52,804 bases of DNA from Sphingobacteriales bacterium TSM_CSS (GCA_002212985.1 NBMY01000062.1:1-52804); one strand, 5' to 3'; counted from the first letter of the stretch, positions 45,001 through 52,804 are shown. Program-made: numbers and translations. Notes: generated from the letters alone by a model not told the origin.

Positions 45001-46487
45001 GACCTGAAAAGCGGTGCGGTAGCGCTGGTGGCTGCACTGTTTGGCGGCCCGCCGGCGCTGCCATCGGTATCAAATTCTTCCCAGCAATAGGTAAGCGCAT
45101 CGCCGTTGGCATCGGTGGCTGCGCCGGTAAGTTCAAACGGGGTTTGTATGGGTATGGTGTAGGCAGTACCGGTTGGGTTGGCATTGGCCGCCGGCGGTGT
45201 GTTGCCTGTGGCGGCGTTGGCGCTGCAAGTTGCGCCGGAGCCAATGTAGGAAAGCATTTGCTGTAAACTAACGGCATGGAAATAATCATCTTTGGATAAA
45301 CCTACATTTTGAGTACCGCAAATACCCTGGTAACTCATAATGGTAGTGCCGCTGCCGGGTTCGTAAGCGCCTGCCGTGCTGCGCTGCGAACAGGCTGACT
45401 CGGTTCCGTAAAAAGAATGGGTAGCCCCAAACTGATGCCCTATTTCGTGCGCTACCAACAGCACCCAACGCGAAAGCGGAAGGTTGAAAATACTGCTCCA
45501 GCCCTTGCCCTTGCTGCCGTTTTCGCAAACAACACCCAAACCGGCTATACCCGAATTGCCCGAACCCGAATAATTAAAAACATGCCCGATATCGTACTGG
45601 GAGTTATTGAGTACGGTAGCAATTCCGCTTTGTGCATTGTTGGGCAAACTGGCCGAACTGGGGTCGAAAGGGTCGGTAGCGGGGTTGGAAAAAATAAGGC
45701 TACTGTTGCCGGCAATAAGCGTTAATCTTACCGATAATTCGCGTTCAAAAATAAGGGTTATACCACTAAGACTGGCAACTATAAAATCAGTTGCGCCCGT
45801 TGTTCCGCCATATTGTGTGGTAAGTTCGCCTGTTGCGGCAATGGCAATACGGTAGGTTTGCAGGGTTCCTCCATTACCGCCGCAAGCGCCGCGGTAATCG
45901 TTGCCGGGAAGCGGCCGGTGTCGGTCATCGGTTACTCCGCACAAAAAACCGGTATCGGGTATGCGATTGTCAAAATACACCAAACAGGTTGCGGGGATAA
46001 AACTGCCGGGCATAGGTTCCAACGCAAGCAACCCCTCGCTGGTTAAAGCCATTGCATATACCCCCCTTTCGGTCAGGGTAAGCCGCATGGTAATATGGGG
46101 CTGTTCTACTGCAACACCACGATAGGTTTTAATGCCCGGGTGCATTGCAGCAAGTTGTGGCTCCATCAGCGGCGCTTCCACTATATAAAACAGCAGTTGC
46201 CCGCCTTGCGGCAACGGCAGCGCCAAAAGGGGCAGGTTTTCGGTTTGAGCAGCGGCAGGGGTAAACTCTGCTGGCGCTTGTTGTAAAATTTGCTTCAGCG
46301 CTGCCAAATCGGGTACTACGGTTCGATACTGTTGGGGCAATTCCATGGCAAAAGAGTTGGGGTTGTTTAGTGCCACGGTTTCATGCCAGTAACGGGCAGT
46401 GTTTTTATTTTGTGCATGGGCCTGCATTGCGGTGAAAATCCATAAAAACAAGCAAACACCATTGATTTTCAAGTAGCGGTTTAACAT
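42006..46487 (-). CDS. Secreted reprolysin-like zinc metalloprotease with IRY-ending C-terminal module
   Basis: A 1493-residue protein with a signal peptide (residues about 8-25, INGVCLFLWIFTAMQAHA). A propeptide-like region leads to an M12B-like catalytic domain (about 205-425): HEIGHQFGATHSF near residue 346 (three zinc His, catalytic Glu) and the Met-turn SGTTIMSY. Then come a cadherin-like repeat, a domain with WTANGSNTATVTWNV, two Ig-like domains (each YQWYRNG / YRWYKDG), a jelly-roll domain (about 1150-1265), and the C-terminal 220 residues shared with the 19067 gene, with dockerin-like DFNAIF / DCNLDGGIDSSDFSLY and GAIGIAVIRY. Extracellular proteolysis with surface retention or display is inferred. 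First of three minus-strand surface genes. Confidence 0.86.
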   Translation of the reverse strand: MLNRYLKINGVCLFLWIFTAMQAHAQNKNTARYWHETVALNNPNSFAMELPQQYRTVVPDLAALKQILQQAPAEFTPAAAQTENLPLLALPLPQGGQLLFYIVEAPLMEPQLAAMHPGIKTYRGVAVEQPHITMRLTLTERGVYAMALTSEGLLALEPMPGSFIPATCLVYFDNRIPDTGFLCGVTDDRHRPLPGNDYRGACGGNGGTLQTYRIAIAATGELTTQYGGTTGATDFIVASLSGITLIFERELSVRLTLIAGNSSLIFSNPATDPFDPSSASLPNNAQSGIATVLNNSQYDIGHVFNYSGSGNSGIAGLGVVCENGSKGKGWSSIFNLPLSRWVLLVAHEIGHQFGATHSFYGTESACSQRSTAGAYEPGSGTTIMSYQGICGTQNVGLSKDDYFHAVSLQQMLSYIGSGATCSANAATGNTPPAANANPTGTAYTIPIQTPFELTGAATDANGDALTYCWEEFDTDGSAGGPPNSAATSATAPLFRSFLPVTTPTRLFPQLSDILNNTQTIGEILPAVARTMNFRLTVRDNNAAGGAFDCDATSVTVSAASGPFSITSQNSATTWTANGSNTATVTWNVANTTAAPVSCANVNILFSTDGGLTFPYTLVANTPNNGTHTFTIPSYPTAAGRVKVAASGNIFFDINNAVITLNSACAANGAAITPANPVSATAGAPALDLNLQPAYGSAIANFSGSITTGDPESFLAANNGSGSCVSFGGNPNRYDAYSFMVNTAGNYTFTRTSGASGIVLHCYTGNFNANNPCANWLGSSFNSATTINSSSLTLSLSTNIVYTFVVSGFSGSNPVLPASYTIGFTPPAGGGLYNGTPPPPAGYAYTYIMVNNNTNIIAGVNGSSDLSNAIQFPPATYWVYGLSYQTSSLPNTNVLIGTTLQNLQSNLALLVYCGSLSTNFVTVEVQPVSCVPPAAPAISPPPVTEVCSNTVTLTASVIPGGFSGYGYQWYRNGIIIGGATSQSYLAEAGGTYTVLLTDGSCPSAQSGAVMLTQTPPAAPVISPPTVTLCQGNTAMLTATAIGVQYPNHVYRWYKDGVLLAGQTTQSIMASQSGNYTVQAYFTDNCASPVSAAVVVTVIPVTGIPNAQNFSAAVPPSGWVITNPDAATTWTSQTSTCNGASAAMNNFVYNAPGQQDFLNSPLYDLTAVASALLNFDVAYARYDATFFDALQVQISTDCGQNYTTIYNKSGSILATAPDITAAFTPSDCSQWRTETIDLTPYAGNTVLLRFVAINGFGNTLFLDNINLNSSAPPTGVKIEAKVWLEGAFNNANNNMNTYLRQNNLLPANQPYNRPPWNYSGSETAPSIPANVTDWVLLEALDGLQNVVARQAALLRNDGILLSPDGSVGVTFTSGVSAGNSYLLRIRHRNHIALQSSAGIVIPNTNNPYDFSAAGNVQGGATQVAAVGAGMNAMNAADITANGIVNYADFNAIFTQNGLGNVYNDADCNLDGGIDSSDFSLYTQRTGAIGIAVIRY

Positions 46488-46542
46488 ATTATTTTACCGT
46501 TTTTTTAATGAACCAAGTTGAGCTTCAATGTTATTTTATCTT

Positions 46543-46550
46543 CAAAGTTA
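46543..46550 (-). promoter_or_regulatory. -7 promoter element before the metalloprotease gene
   Basis: On the minus strand this reads TAACTTTG, fitting TAnnTTTG, 55 bases before the ATG. No clear -33 TTG at the right distance. Confidence 0.4.
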
Positions 46551-46696
46551 CATTTGTGCAACAAGTTTTTGGGCGTGTTGTTGGAAAAGCAGTAAAGATT
46601 ATATTTTTACATAAACTTTTATTTCATAAATAATGCAAAACTGCGGTTTGCCTCTCAATCCATTATTTTGTACCTTAGCGCCCCTATTTACACTGC

Positions 46697-47359
46697 ATGA
46701 CAAACTTAACCATAGAACAGGCGCTGCTGAAAGTTTGCCCACAGCTTTGCCTTGGCTGTATTGAGTGCCGGGTGACGGTTGAATCTATAAACCCCGCCCT
46801 GTGGCAACAGGTTTTGCAGCAAGTGGCAAACCTTCAAGCCGCTTTGCAGCCCGAAGCGGTAAATGCCCTGCCCAATATAGCCCAAACGCGCAGTGCCTAC
46901 AAAACCCTGGGAAAAGACCCCAGCCGATACCGTCCATCGGCAGAGGCTTTAATAAGGCGCATAACACAAGGTAAGGGTATTTACCAGCTCAACAACGTGG
47001 TAGATGCACTCAACCTGCTGTCGGTTACAACCGGCTTTTCTATTGGCGGATATGATGCGGACAAAATTTGCGGGGCAGCCATTATGGGCATTGGCTGCCC
47101 AAACGAACCATACGAAGCTATTGGACGGGGTATGCTGAACATTGAGAACTTACCGGTGTTTAGAGATGATATAGGGGCTTTTGGCACCCCTACCAGCGAT
47201 TCGGAACGCACTGGGGTAACACCCCAAACCCGCCGCTTTTTAATGGTAATCATAGGGTTTAATGGAAAACAGGGCATACCCGAAGCTATGCGGCAGGCAA
47301 TATCATTACTTTCACAGTATGCCGGCGCTCAAAATGTAGAAACAGCCATTGTTAACTGA
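46697..47359 (+). CDS. B3/B4 tRNA-binding domain protein
   Basis: A 220-residue cytosolic protein of the stand-alone B3/B4 family (like the tRNA-recognition domains of phenylalanyl-tRNA synthetase beta). Pieces such as RSAYKTLGKDPSRYRPSAEALIRRI, VVDALNLLSVTTGFSIGGYD, and DSERTGVTPQTRRFLMVI are typical of that fold and spacing. The role is not established; tRNA editing has been suggested for relatives. No operon partner is obvious. Confidence 0.9.
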   Translation: MTNLTIEQALLKVCPQLCLGCIECRVTVESINPALWQQVLQQVANLQAALQPEAVNALPNIAQTRSAYKTLGKDPSRYRPSAEALIRRITQGKGIYQLNNVVDALNLLSVTTGFSIGGYDADKICGAAIMGIGCPNEPYEAIGRGMLNIENLPVFRDDIGAFGTPTSDSERTGVTPQTRRFLMVIIGFNGKQGIPEAMRQAISLLSQYAGAQNVETAIVN

Positions 47360-47496
47360 AAAACCCGAAATGCCATGCAAAACCCTTAATATACCATAAC
47401 CACAAAACCTCTAACCCTAAAAAAATCGTGTTGGCACCGCGGGGCTACTCTGCCCTATGTGTACCTATTCTTTCACCACAAAACAACTATAGAATG

Positions 47497-48525
47497 ATGC
47501 AGTACAACCGTTTGGGAAATTCGGGTATTTTTGTTTCCGATTTATGCCTTGGAACCATGACCTTTGGCGATACGCGCCTGCGCGGCACCACGGCATCGGA
47601 AGCCGAAAAAATTATTCATGCCTACCTCGATGCAGGCGGCAATCATATTGACACCGCCAATGTATATGTAGCCGGCCAATCGGAAGAAATTATCGGGCGG
47701 GCGCTGGCATCGGGTGCCAAAAGGCATCAAACCGTAATTGCCACCAAGGCCAACTTTCCCATTGAGGCCGGTAAAGGCATAAACGAACAGGGAACCTCGC
47801 GCCTGAACCTTATTAACAGCGTAAACGGCAGCCTTAAACGGCTTCAAACCGATTATATTGACCTGCTGTACGTGCATTGCTGGGACGCCGTAACGCCGCT
47901 GGAAGAAACCATTTCTACCCTGCACCGGTTAGTAACCGATGGTAAAGTGCGCTACATTGGGGTAAGCAACTACAAAGCCTGGCAACTGATGAAGGCGCTC
48001 CATTTGAGCGACAAACATGGCTGGACCCGCTTTGTTGCCGCGCAATACCAATACAGTTTGGTAAAACGCGATATTGAGTATGAGTTTACCGATATCTGCC
48101 AAACCGAAGGGTTGTCGCTCATGCCGTGGAGTCCGTTGGGCGGCGGCTTTTTATCTGGTAAATACCGGCGTAGCGAACGCCCGAAAGCCGATTTTACCAA
48201 CGGCCGCATCGGTGGTTCACCGGCAAGGGCCGAAGATGCGTGGGAACGCCGCAATACCGAAAAAAACTGGGCAATAATTGACTTTCTGGAGCAACTTACC
48301 GCCAAATACAACGCCACCCATGCACAGCTTGCGCTTGCCTGGGCAAGGCAACAGCCAACCGTTGGAAGTGTCATTATTGGCGCCCGAACACTGCCGCAAC
48401 TGCACGAAAACCTGCAAGCCGCCAACCTGCAAATTGCCGGCCCCGATATGGCAAAGCTAAACGAAATAAGCCAACCCGAAGAATTGTACCCCTACCGCTT
48501 TATTGCTGAATATGGACGCAAATAA
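47497..48525 (+). CDS. Aldo/keto reductase
   Basis: A 342-residue NADPH-dependent reductase of the AKR group (YajO/ Tas-like length). The barrel starts MQYNRLGNSGIFVSDLCLGTMTFG. The catalytic set is Asp52, Tyr57, Lys84 and His127 (HIDTANVYVAG, TKANFP, LLYVHCWD). SPLGGGFLSGKY and GARTLPQLHENLQAANLQI are NADP-site and late-barrel signatures. The start at 47497 is chosen because the family begins YNRLG; ATG at 47494 differs by one residue, and a GTG at 47428 adds 23 non-family residues. Carbonyl substrate unknown. Confidence 0.93.
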   Translation: MQYNRLGNSGIFVSDLCLGTMTFGDTRLRGTTASEAEKIIHAYLDAGGNHIDTANVYVAGQSEEIIGRALASGAKRHQTVIATKANFPIEAGKGINEQGTSRLNLINSVNGSLKRLQTDYIDLLYVHCWDAVTPLEETISTLHRLVTDGKVRYIGVSNYKAWQLMKALHLSDKHGWTRFVAAQYQYSLVKRDIEYEFTDICQTEGLSLMPWSPLGGGFLSGKYRRSERPKADFTNGRIGGSPARAEDAWERRNTEKNWAIIDFLEQLTAKYNATHAQLALAWARQQPTVGSVIIGARTLPQLHENLQAANLQIAGPDMAKLNEISQPEELYPYRFIAEYGRK

Positions 48526-48573
48526 TCTTTTTGCGCTTTTTACCTTTTTTACCGGATTTAATTACTATTGAAA

Positions 48574-49092
48574 ATGACACCCGAAATTAGAATTTTTGTT
48601 ACCGGCGGCACTTTTGACAAAGAATACGACATGATAAAAGGGCAACTTTACTTTAAAGACACCCACCTGCCCGAAATTTTTGAACTTGGCCGCTGTACAC
48701 TTGACCTTAATATACGAACGCTAATGATGATTGACAGCCTGGAAATGACCGACCAGGATCGCGAGGTAATTGTAAACAACTGCTCCAATATACCCGAAAA
48801 CCATATTGTTATTACCCACGGAACCGATACCATGGTTGCCACCGCCACCGCTATTGCCCAAGCCAATATAGCCGGCAAAACCATAGTGCTTACCGGTGCC
48901 ATGATACCTTACAAATTTGGCAGTTCAGACGGATTTTTTAACCTCGGCAGTGCGCTTGCCTTTGTACAGGTATTGCCGCCCGGGGTGTATGTGGCCATGA
49001 ACGGCAAGTGTTTTCAATGGAATAATGTGCGTAAAAACCGCGATACGGGCTTTTTTGAAGAACTGCCTTCAAGAAGCGGCGTTGCTATATAG
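48574..49092 (+). CDS. Short asparaginase-domain protein
   Basis: A 172-residue protein covering only the N-terminal domain of type I L-asparaginase. Catalytic sites seen are VTGGTFDK (first Thr) and HGTDTM (second Thr and Asp), then LTGAMIPYKFGSSDGFFNLGSALAF with the usual ADGFFNL-like turn. The C-terminal domain, which in full enzymes completes a neighbouring active site, is missing, so amidase activity is uncertain. Relatives of this short length are widespread and called asparaginase domain-containing. ATG at 48574 is preferred over the TTG at 48568. Its last 8 bases overlap the convergent permease gene. Confidence 0.87.
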   Translation: MTPEIRIFVTGGTFDKEYDMIKGQLYFKDTHLPEIFELGRCTLDLNIRTLMMIDSLEMTDQDREVIVNNCSNIPENHIVITHGTDTMVATATAIAQANIAGKTIVLTGAMIPYKFGSSDGFFNLGSALAFVQVLPPGVYVAMNGKCFQWNNVRKNRDTGFFEELPSRSGVAI

Positions 49093-50845
49093 CCTTGTTT
49101 GCCTTGTTTTGGGGTGTTTTCATAAATGTTTGTACCCACTTCAGAAAATCTTTTATTCTGGAAAAGTAGTTGTCGGTATCGAGCAGTTGTGAGTCGTTGT
49201 TGGCTTTGTGCAATAAAAATAACCCCAGAGGAAAGAAAACAAAAATACACAACCACATGCCGGTAAAGGCACTTACCACCATTTCTTCGGTTAGTTTTTT
49301 GCCCATGGTAAGGCAAATATAAAACAAAATAAAAAACAAAATTCCCATTACCATTGGCATTCCAAAACCGCCTTTGCGTATAATAGCTCCCAATGATGCA
49401 CCCAACAAAAACAAGGCAATACAAGACAAAGCCAGCACAATACGGGTATGAAATTCAATCATCATGCGGGCAATTTTTTTGCGGTCGGTTTGGCGGTAGC
49501 GGGTTTGGCTATTGGTAAAAGCCTTTACATTGCGCACACTTACCAGTGCCTGCTGTACCAGCGCTACCTGCTTGCTGACGGGTAATCTTAACGACGATAA
49601 AAACGGAGTAGGCGCGGTGGTGTCTATGGGTTCGGGGGGCAATTGAGCAGCTTTTGCCTGTGCCAACGCCTCGGAATCGGGGGGTAAAATATTATTTTTC
49701 TTGTTGGCAGAAACAGGCGGTTCTGCAACAGTTTTTTTACCCTTGTTTGCAGATGCGGTTTGAGCGCTTTTTTCAGTTTTTTGCTGTTGCAGCAGGCGGC
49801 TTTGATAGGCTTTTTTTAAACTGTCGGGCAGCAGTTTTTTAGGCGGCGGCTTTGATGTAAATGGCTTTTTTACACTATCTGTCTTAAGTACGGGCACTGC
49901 TGCCGGTTTAGGCGGCTGGTATATGGGTTTATTGAGGCTACTGTCTGACAGGAATGAAAAATAAATGCGCAGGTCTTTGGGCATGGCAGCGCCACGCGCA
50001 GAATCGTTGTGGCGCATAGAGTCGGCCAGCGCCAAAATTTGCCCTGCATTTAACATGCGGTGGTTGTTTCGGAACAGGTTTTCATCGGTTTTTTCAAAAC
50101 TGAAATTTGAAAGATCCATCACCATTTCGTATGAATCGAACTGCATTCTTATAAACTCCTGTTGTTCGGGCCGGCGGCCGGGTGCAGGCCGGGGTTCTTC
50201 ATAACGCACCCCGTTTTGCAGGTTAAAAATGAGGTATTTACCGTCTTCAATCGTGTACATTTCGCCTTTTTCGGCCAGCAATACATTTATGTTGCCGCGG
50301 TCTTCGGTATGATCATGGATTTTTATATCATATACCGTTTTTGCTCCCGGGTCTTTCCTGCCAATACGAATAACATAACCCGGAATACCATCGTAAAAAA
50401 CCCCCTCCTTAATATTGAGCGCCGGCCGCTGCTTGGTAACCGAATAGAGCATGGCGGCAAATTTAAGGTTGGCACGGGGTAAAATAAAATTGGAAAACAA
50501 AAAACCGGCAACAGCCAGCACAACCGAAATGCCAAGCAACGGCCGCATAAACCGGTTGAGCGAAATGCCTGCCGATTTGAGGGCCACCAGTTCATAGTGC
50601 TCACCCATACCGCCAAAAGTCATGATTGATGACAACAACACGGCAATAGGCAACGCCAGCGGCACCACCGTTGCCGATGCGTAAAAAATAAGCTCGGCAA
50701 TAACCATGGTTTCCAGCCCTTTACCCACCATGTCGTCAATGTATTTCCACAAAAACTGCATAATGAGCACAAACAGGGCAATAAAAAAGGTTACCACAAA
50801 GGGTCCTAAAAAAGACTTAATAAGCAGAAGGTCTATTTTTTTCAA
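49085..50845 (-). CDS. LptF/LptG-type permease (YjgP/YjgQ family) with a large low-complexity insert
   Basis: A 586-residue inner-membrane protein of the LPS export ABC transporter. N-terminal membrane segments (about 14-36, 50-75, 100-125) and C-terminal ones (about 465-560) flank a periplasmic beta-jellyroll (about 130-265, PALNIKEGVFYDGIPGYVIRIG). Standard LptF/G proteins have around 360 residues; the extra comes from a Lys/Pro/Ala/Gln-rich stretch at about residues 305-415 (PKPAAVPVL, KKPFTSKPPPKKLLPDS, QQQKTEKSAQTASANKG). Which of LptF or LptG cannot be decided. Its tail overlaps the asparaginase-like gene by 8 bases. Confidence 0.88.
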   Translation of the reverse strand: MKKIDLLLIKSFLGPFVVTFFIALFVLIMQFLWKYIDDMVGKGLETMVIAELIFYASATVVPLALPIAVLLSSIMTFGGMGEHYELVALKSAGISLNRFMRPLLGISVVLAVAGFLFSNFILPRANLKFAAMLYSVTKQRPALNIKEGVFYDGIPGYVIRIGRKDPGAKTVYDIKIHDHTEDRGNINVLLAEKGEMYTIEDGKYLIFNLQNGVRYEEPRPAPGRRPEQQEFIRMQFDSYEMVMDLSNFSFEKTDENLFRNNHRMLNAGQILALADSMRHNDSARGAAMPKDLRIYFSFLSDSSLNKPIYQPPKPAAVPVLKTDSVKKPFTSKPPPKKLLPDSLKKAYQSRLLQQQKTEKSAQTASANKGKKTVAEPPVSANKKNNILPPDSEALAQAKAAQLPPEPIDTTAPTPFLSSLRLPVSKQVALVQQALVSVRNVKAFTNSQTRYRQTDRKKIARMMIEFHTRIVLALSCIALFLLGASLGAIIRKGGFGMPMVMGILFFILFYICLTMGKKLTEEMVVSAFTGMWLCIFVFFPLGLFLLHKANNDSQLLDTDNYFSRIKDFLKWVQTFMKTPQNKANKAI

Positions 50846-51010
50846 TGCCTTTGGCGGTTGTTGTTACAAACTTATTCGCTTTCCCATAACGGAAAAAAGC
50901 CTTTGCTGTTTTACAGCGGTAAAGGTACGCATTTTTTGCGGTAACGGTTAAAGCCGGTAAACCGGCGCAGAAAAATGCCCTATGGTAAAACCCTGTAGCT
51001 AAAATGATGC

Positions 51011-51019
51011 TACCTTTGC
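51011..51019 (+). promoter_or_regulatory. -7 promoter element before the nitroreductase
   Basis: TACCTTTGC fits TAnnTTTGC, 63 bases before the ATG at 51082. A clean TTG -33 box was not seen. Confidence 0.5.
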
Positions 51020-51081
51020 ACAGTACCACGCGGTATAATACCGCAGGTAAAAATTGTCTTTCTTTATTAACATGCCTTGTT

Positions 51082-51741
51082 ATGACTCCAAACATACCCT
51101 ACTATCGCCCGTTTATACCGCCACAGGAAATGGAACAACAAACGGCACAGTATTATGCCTTTATGAACCAGCGCCGCACACTGCGCCATTTTTCTGATGC
51201 ACCTGTGCCATTGGAAGTAATGAAAAACATTATCCTGACTGCTTCCTCTGCACCTTCGGGAGCGCATAAACAGCCCTGGACGTTTTGCCTGATTGGAAAT
51301 TCTGCTATTAAAAAACAAATAAAAGAAGCCGCAGAAGCGGAAGAATACCTAAACTACCATGGCCGAATGACCGAAGAATGGCTCAAAGACCTTGAACCCT
51401 TTGGTACCGACTGGCACAAACCCTTTTTAGAAATTGCACCCTGGTTAGTGGTAGTTTTTAAACGCATTTACGAAACCGACAACAACGGCAAAAAGCACAA
51501 CAATTATTATGTAAACGAGTCGGTTGGCATTGCTACCGGTTTTTTGCTTGCAGCCATACACCAGGCCGGCTTGGTTGCCTTAACCCACACACCCAGCCCC
51601 ATGAATTTTTTAACCAAAGTGCTGAACCGTCCCGATAATGAACGCCCCTTTTTGCTTATACCGGTAGGGTATGCGGCAGATGATGCCGCGGTTCCGCAGT
51701 TGCGGCGCAAGTCTTTTGAAGAGGCTGCCGTGGTGTACTGA
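51082..51741 (+). CDS. Nitroreductase-family FMN flavoprotein
   Basis: A 219-residue NAD(P)H:FMN oxidoreductase-like protein. FMN-binding Arg31/Arg32 (RRTLRHFSDAPVP) and APSGAHKQPW (57-66) are typical of the BluB/iodotyrosine deiodinase-like branch, followed by EIAPWLVVVFK, YVNESVGIATGFLLAAIHQAGL and PVGYAADDAAVP near the end. The ATG at 51082 (MTPNIPYYRPFIP) matches the branch start; upstream ATG at 51004 adds 26 unrelated residues. Substrate (quinone, halogenated tyrosine, flavin) unknown. The hemH gene follows after 87 bases in the same direction. Confidence 0.92.
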   Translation: MTPNIPYYRPFIPPQEMEQQTAQYYAFMNQRRTLRHFSDAPVPLEVMKNIILTASSAPSGAHKQPWTFCLIGNSAIKKQIKEAAEAEEYLNYHGRMTEEWLKDLEPFGTDWHKPFLEIAPWLVVVFKRIYETDNNGKKHNNYYVNESVGIATGFLLAAIHQAGLVALTHTPSPMNFLTKVLNRPDNERPFLLIPVGYAADDAAVPQLRRKSFEEAAVVY

Positions 51742-51828
51742 TACCCGTTTCTGGTTTTTATTTGCCGGCTTGGTAAACTTTGCGCCTTGTACAGGGTTTA
51801 TTTGTGAAACAACTAACAAAAAACAACC

Positions 51829-52804
51829 GTGAAAGAAATTATTGGCGTGTTGCTGGTAAATCTGGGTACGCCCGATAGCGCTAAAACAGCAGATGTGCGC
51901 ACTTACCTGAACGAATTTTTAACCGATGGCCGGGTTATTGACATACCTTGGCTTCCCCGTCAACTGTTGGTACGGGGAATTATTACCCCGTTCAGGGCAG
52001 GTAATTCGGCAAAATCTTACAGGGCAATCTGGACAGAAAACGGCTCGCCGCTAAAATATTACAGCGAACAGCAAACCCAACTGCTGCAAAATGCCTTAAC
52101 CAATTACCAAAACGAAGCAGTACAGTTTGAAGTAGAGTTGGCCATGCGCTACCAAAGCCCCTCTGTTGAAACAGCCCTGCTAAACCTGCGCCGCAAAGGG
52201 GCAAGCCGCTACATTGTAGTACCCCTGTTTCCGCAATATGCATCGGCAACCACCGGCTCGGCACATCAAAGGGTTATGGAGGTATTGAGCCAATGGCAAA
52301 ACATTCCGCCGGTGCATTTTATCAACAGCTATCAGGCGAACCCGCTGTTTATTGAAGCCTTTGCCGCCCGCGGGCGCGAACATGATATTGCCGCTTATGA
52401 CCATGTGCTGTTTAGTTTCCACGGCTTGCCGCAACGGCAATTGCGCAAGGCCGATGACCATAACCATTGCCTTACAAAACCCGATTGCTGCCAAACCCTT
52501 TGCGCCCAAAACCGCTTTTGTTACAGCGCTCAATGCCACAATACGGCGCAGGCATTGGCAGCAAAACTGCAAATACCGGCAGAAAAATACACGGTAACTT
52601 ACCAGTCAAGATTGGGCAAAGACCCCTGGGTGCAGCCCTACACCATACAGGTATTGGAAGAACTGGCCAAAAAGGGGGTAAAACGCGTGCTGGTATTTTG
52701 CCCCGCATTTACCGCCGATTGTTTGGAAACCATTTTTGAAATTGGCACAGAATACCAAGAGGAATTTACCCATTGGGGCGGCGAAAAAGTGCAATTGGTA
52801 GAAA
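51829..52804 (+). CDS. hemH: Ferrochelatase, N-terminal part (325 codons visible)
   Basis: The last step of haem b synthesis inserts Fe2+ into protoporphyrin. The gene runs off the right edge; no stop is visible in frame. It starts at GTG 51829 (KEIIGVLLVNLGTPDSAKT), 13 bases after an in-frame TAA at 51814-51816, so GTG is the only sensible start. Signatures are LLVNLGTP, PLKYYSEQQ, AMRYQSPS, PLFPQYASATTGS and FSFHGLPQRQLRKAD with the likely iron-site His198. A cysteine group between residues 214 and 236 (HCLTKPDCCQTLCAQ, then CYSAQC) is common in Bacteroidota ferrochelatases; whether it holds a cluster is not known. Confidence 0.93.
   Translation, partial: MKEIIGVLLVNLGTPDSAKTADVRTYLNEFLTDGRVIDIPWLPRQLLVRGIITPFRAGNSAKSYRAIWTENGSPLKYYSEQQTQLLQNALTNYQNEAVQFEVELAMRYQSPSVETALLNLRRKGASRYIVVPLFPQYASATTGSAHQRVMEVLSQWQNIPPVHFINSYQANPLFIEAFAARGREHDIAAYDHVLFSFHGLPQRQLRKADDHNHCLTKPDCCQTLCAQNRFCYSAQCHNTAQALAAKLQIPAEKYTVTYQSRLGKDPWVQPYTIQVLEELAKKGVKRVLVFCPAFTADCLETIFEIGTEYQEEFTHWGGEKVQLVE

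Noticed and set aside
51992-52572. Minus-strand ORFs at the right edge
   Set aside because: They are shadows of hemH, whose plus-strand frame carries clear ferrochelatase motifs from GTG 51829.
1-52804. CRISPR array, insertion sequence or prophage
   Set aside because: I saw no regular short repeats with spacers, no transposase or integrase motif, and no phage gene order anywhere in the window.

Overview
The window reads as chromosomal DNA of a Bacteroidota bacterium, most plausibly near Chitinophagales or Saprospirales; the sequence itself does not fix the order. The signs are a TonB receptor with an N-terminal carboxypeptidase-regulatory-like domain, a DUF1800/DUF1501 pair, type IX secretion (T9SS) proteins (a C25 peptidase, a PorV/PorQ-like barrel, a C-terminal sorting domain), LytS/LytTR signalling, and several TAnnTTTGC promoter -7 elements. 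There is no prophage, insertion sequence, CRISPR array or rRNA. The only RNA gene is tRNA-Leu(GAG). Two genes run off the ends: a subtilase-like protease (left, minus strand) and ferrochelatase (right, plus strand).

Layout. 1-8.7 kb: truncated S8 protease, a large secreted BNR/Asp-box protein, cytidylate kinase, an FMN/3Fe-4S glutamate-synthase-like protein, an unusual DUF937-TM-OmpA protein, and Hsp20. 9-11 kb: two tandem HSL-type esterases. 11-15.5 kb: LytS kinase, LytTR regulator, TonB receptor. 15.6-22.2 kb: DUF1800 and DUF1501 proteins on the minus strand, then a secreted multidomain protein and a thioredoxin-like protein. 22.3-28.5 kb: Na+/solute symporter, phosphofructokinase, Ffh, an outer-membrane protein behind a CRP-like palindrome, tRNA-Leu, and a small double Fe-S protein. 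28.5-35 kb: YdeI-like protein, Rieske oxygenase, macrodomain protein, SCP2-CoA-transferase fusion, PabB, and an AT-rich gene of unknown function. 35-46.5 kb: three large minus-strand surface genes (secreted metalloprotease, PorV/PorQ-like barrel, C25 peptidase). 46.7-52.8 kb: B3/B4 protein, aldo/keto reductase, short asparaginase-domain protein, an enlarged LptF/LptG permease, nitroreductase, and the start of hemH.

How it fits together. Most of the window is ordinary housekeeping and metabolism. The coherent theme is the cell surface: the C25 peptidase and PorV/PorQ-like protein look like a T9SS processing/attachment pair. The window also encodes likely cargo: a DUF1501 protein with both a Tat signal and a C-terminal sorting-like domain, and two large secreted proteins.

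The best lead for something undescribed is a C-terminal module of about 215 residues shared by those two secreted proteins (19067-21514 and 42006-46487). It carries dockerin-like repeats and ends in GAIG...IRY. Other leads are the uncharacterised AT-rich gene at 34057-35064, a sigma-54-like promoter with spaced repeats before hsp20, and the SCP2-CoA-transferase fusion. I did not find a convincing new defence or mobile system.
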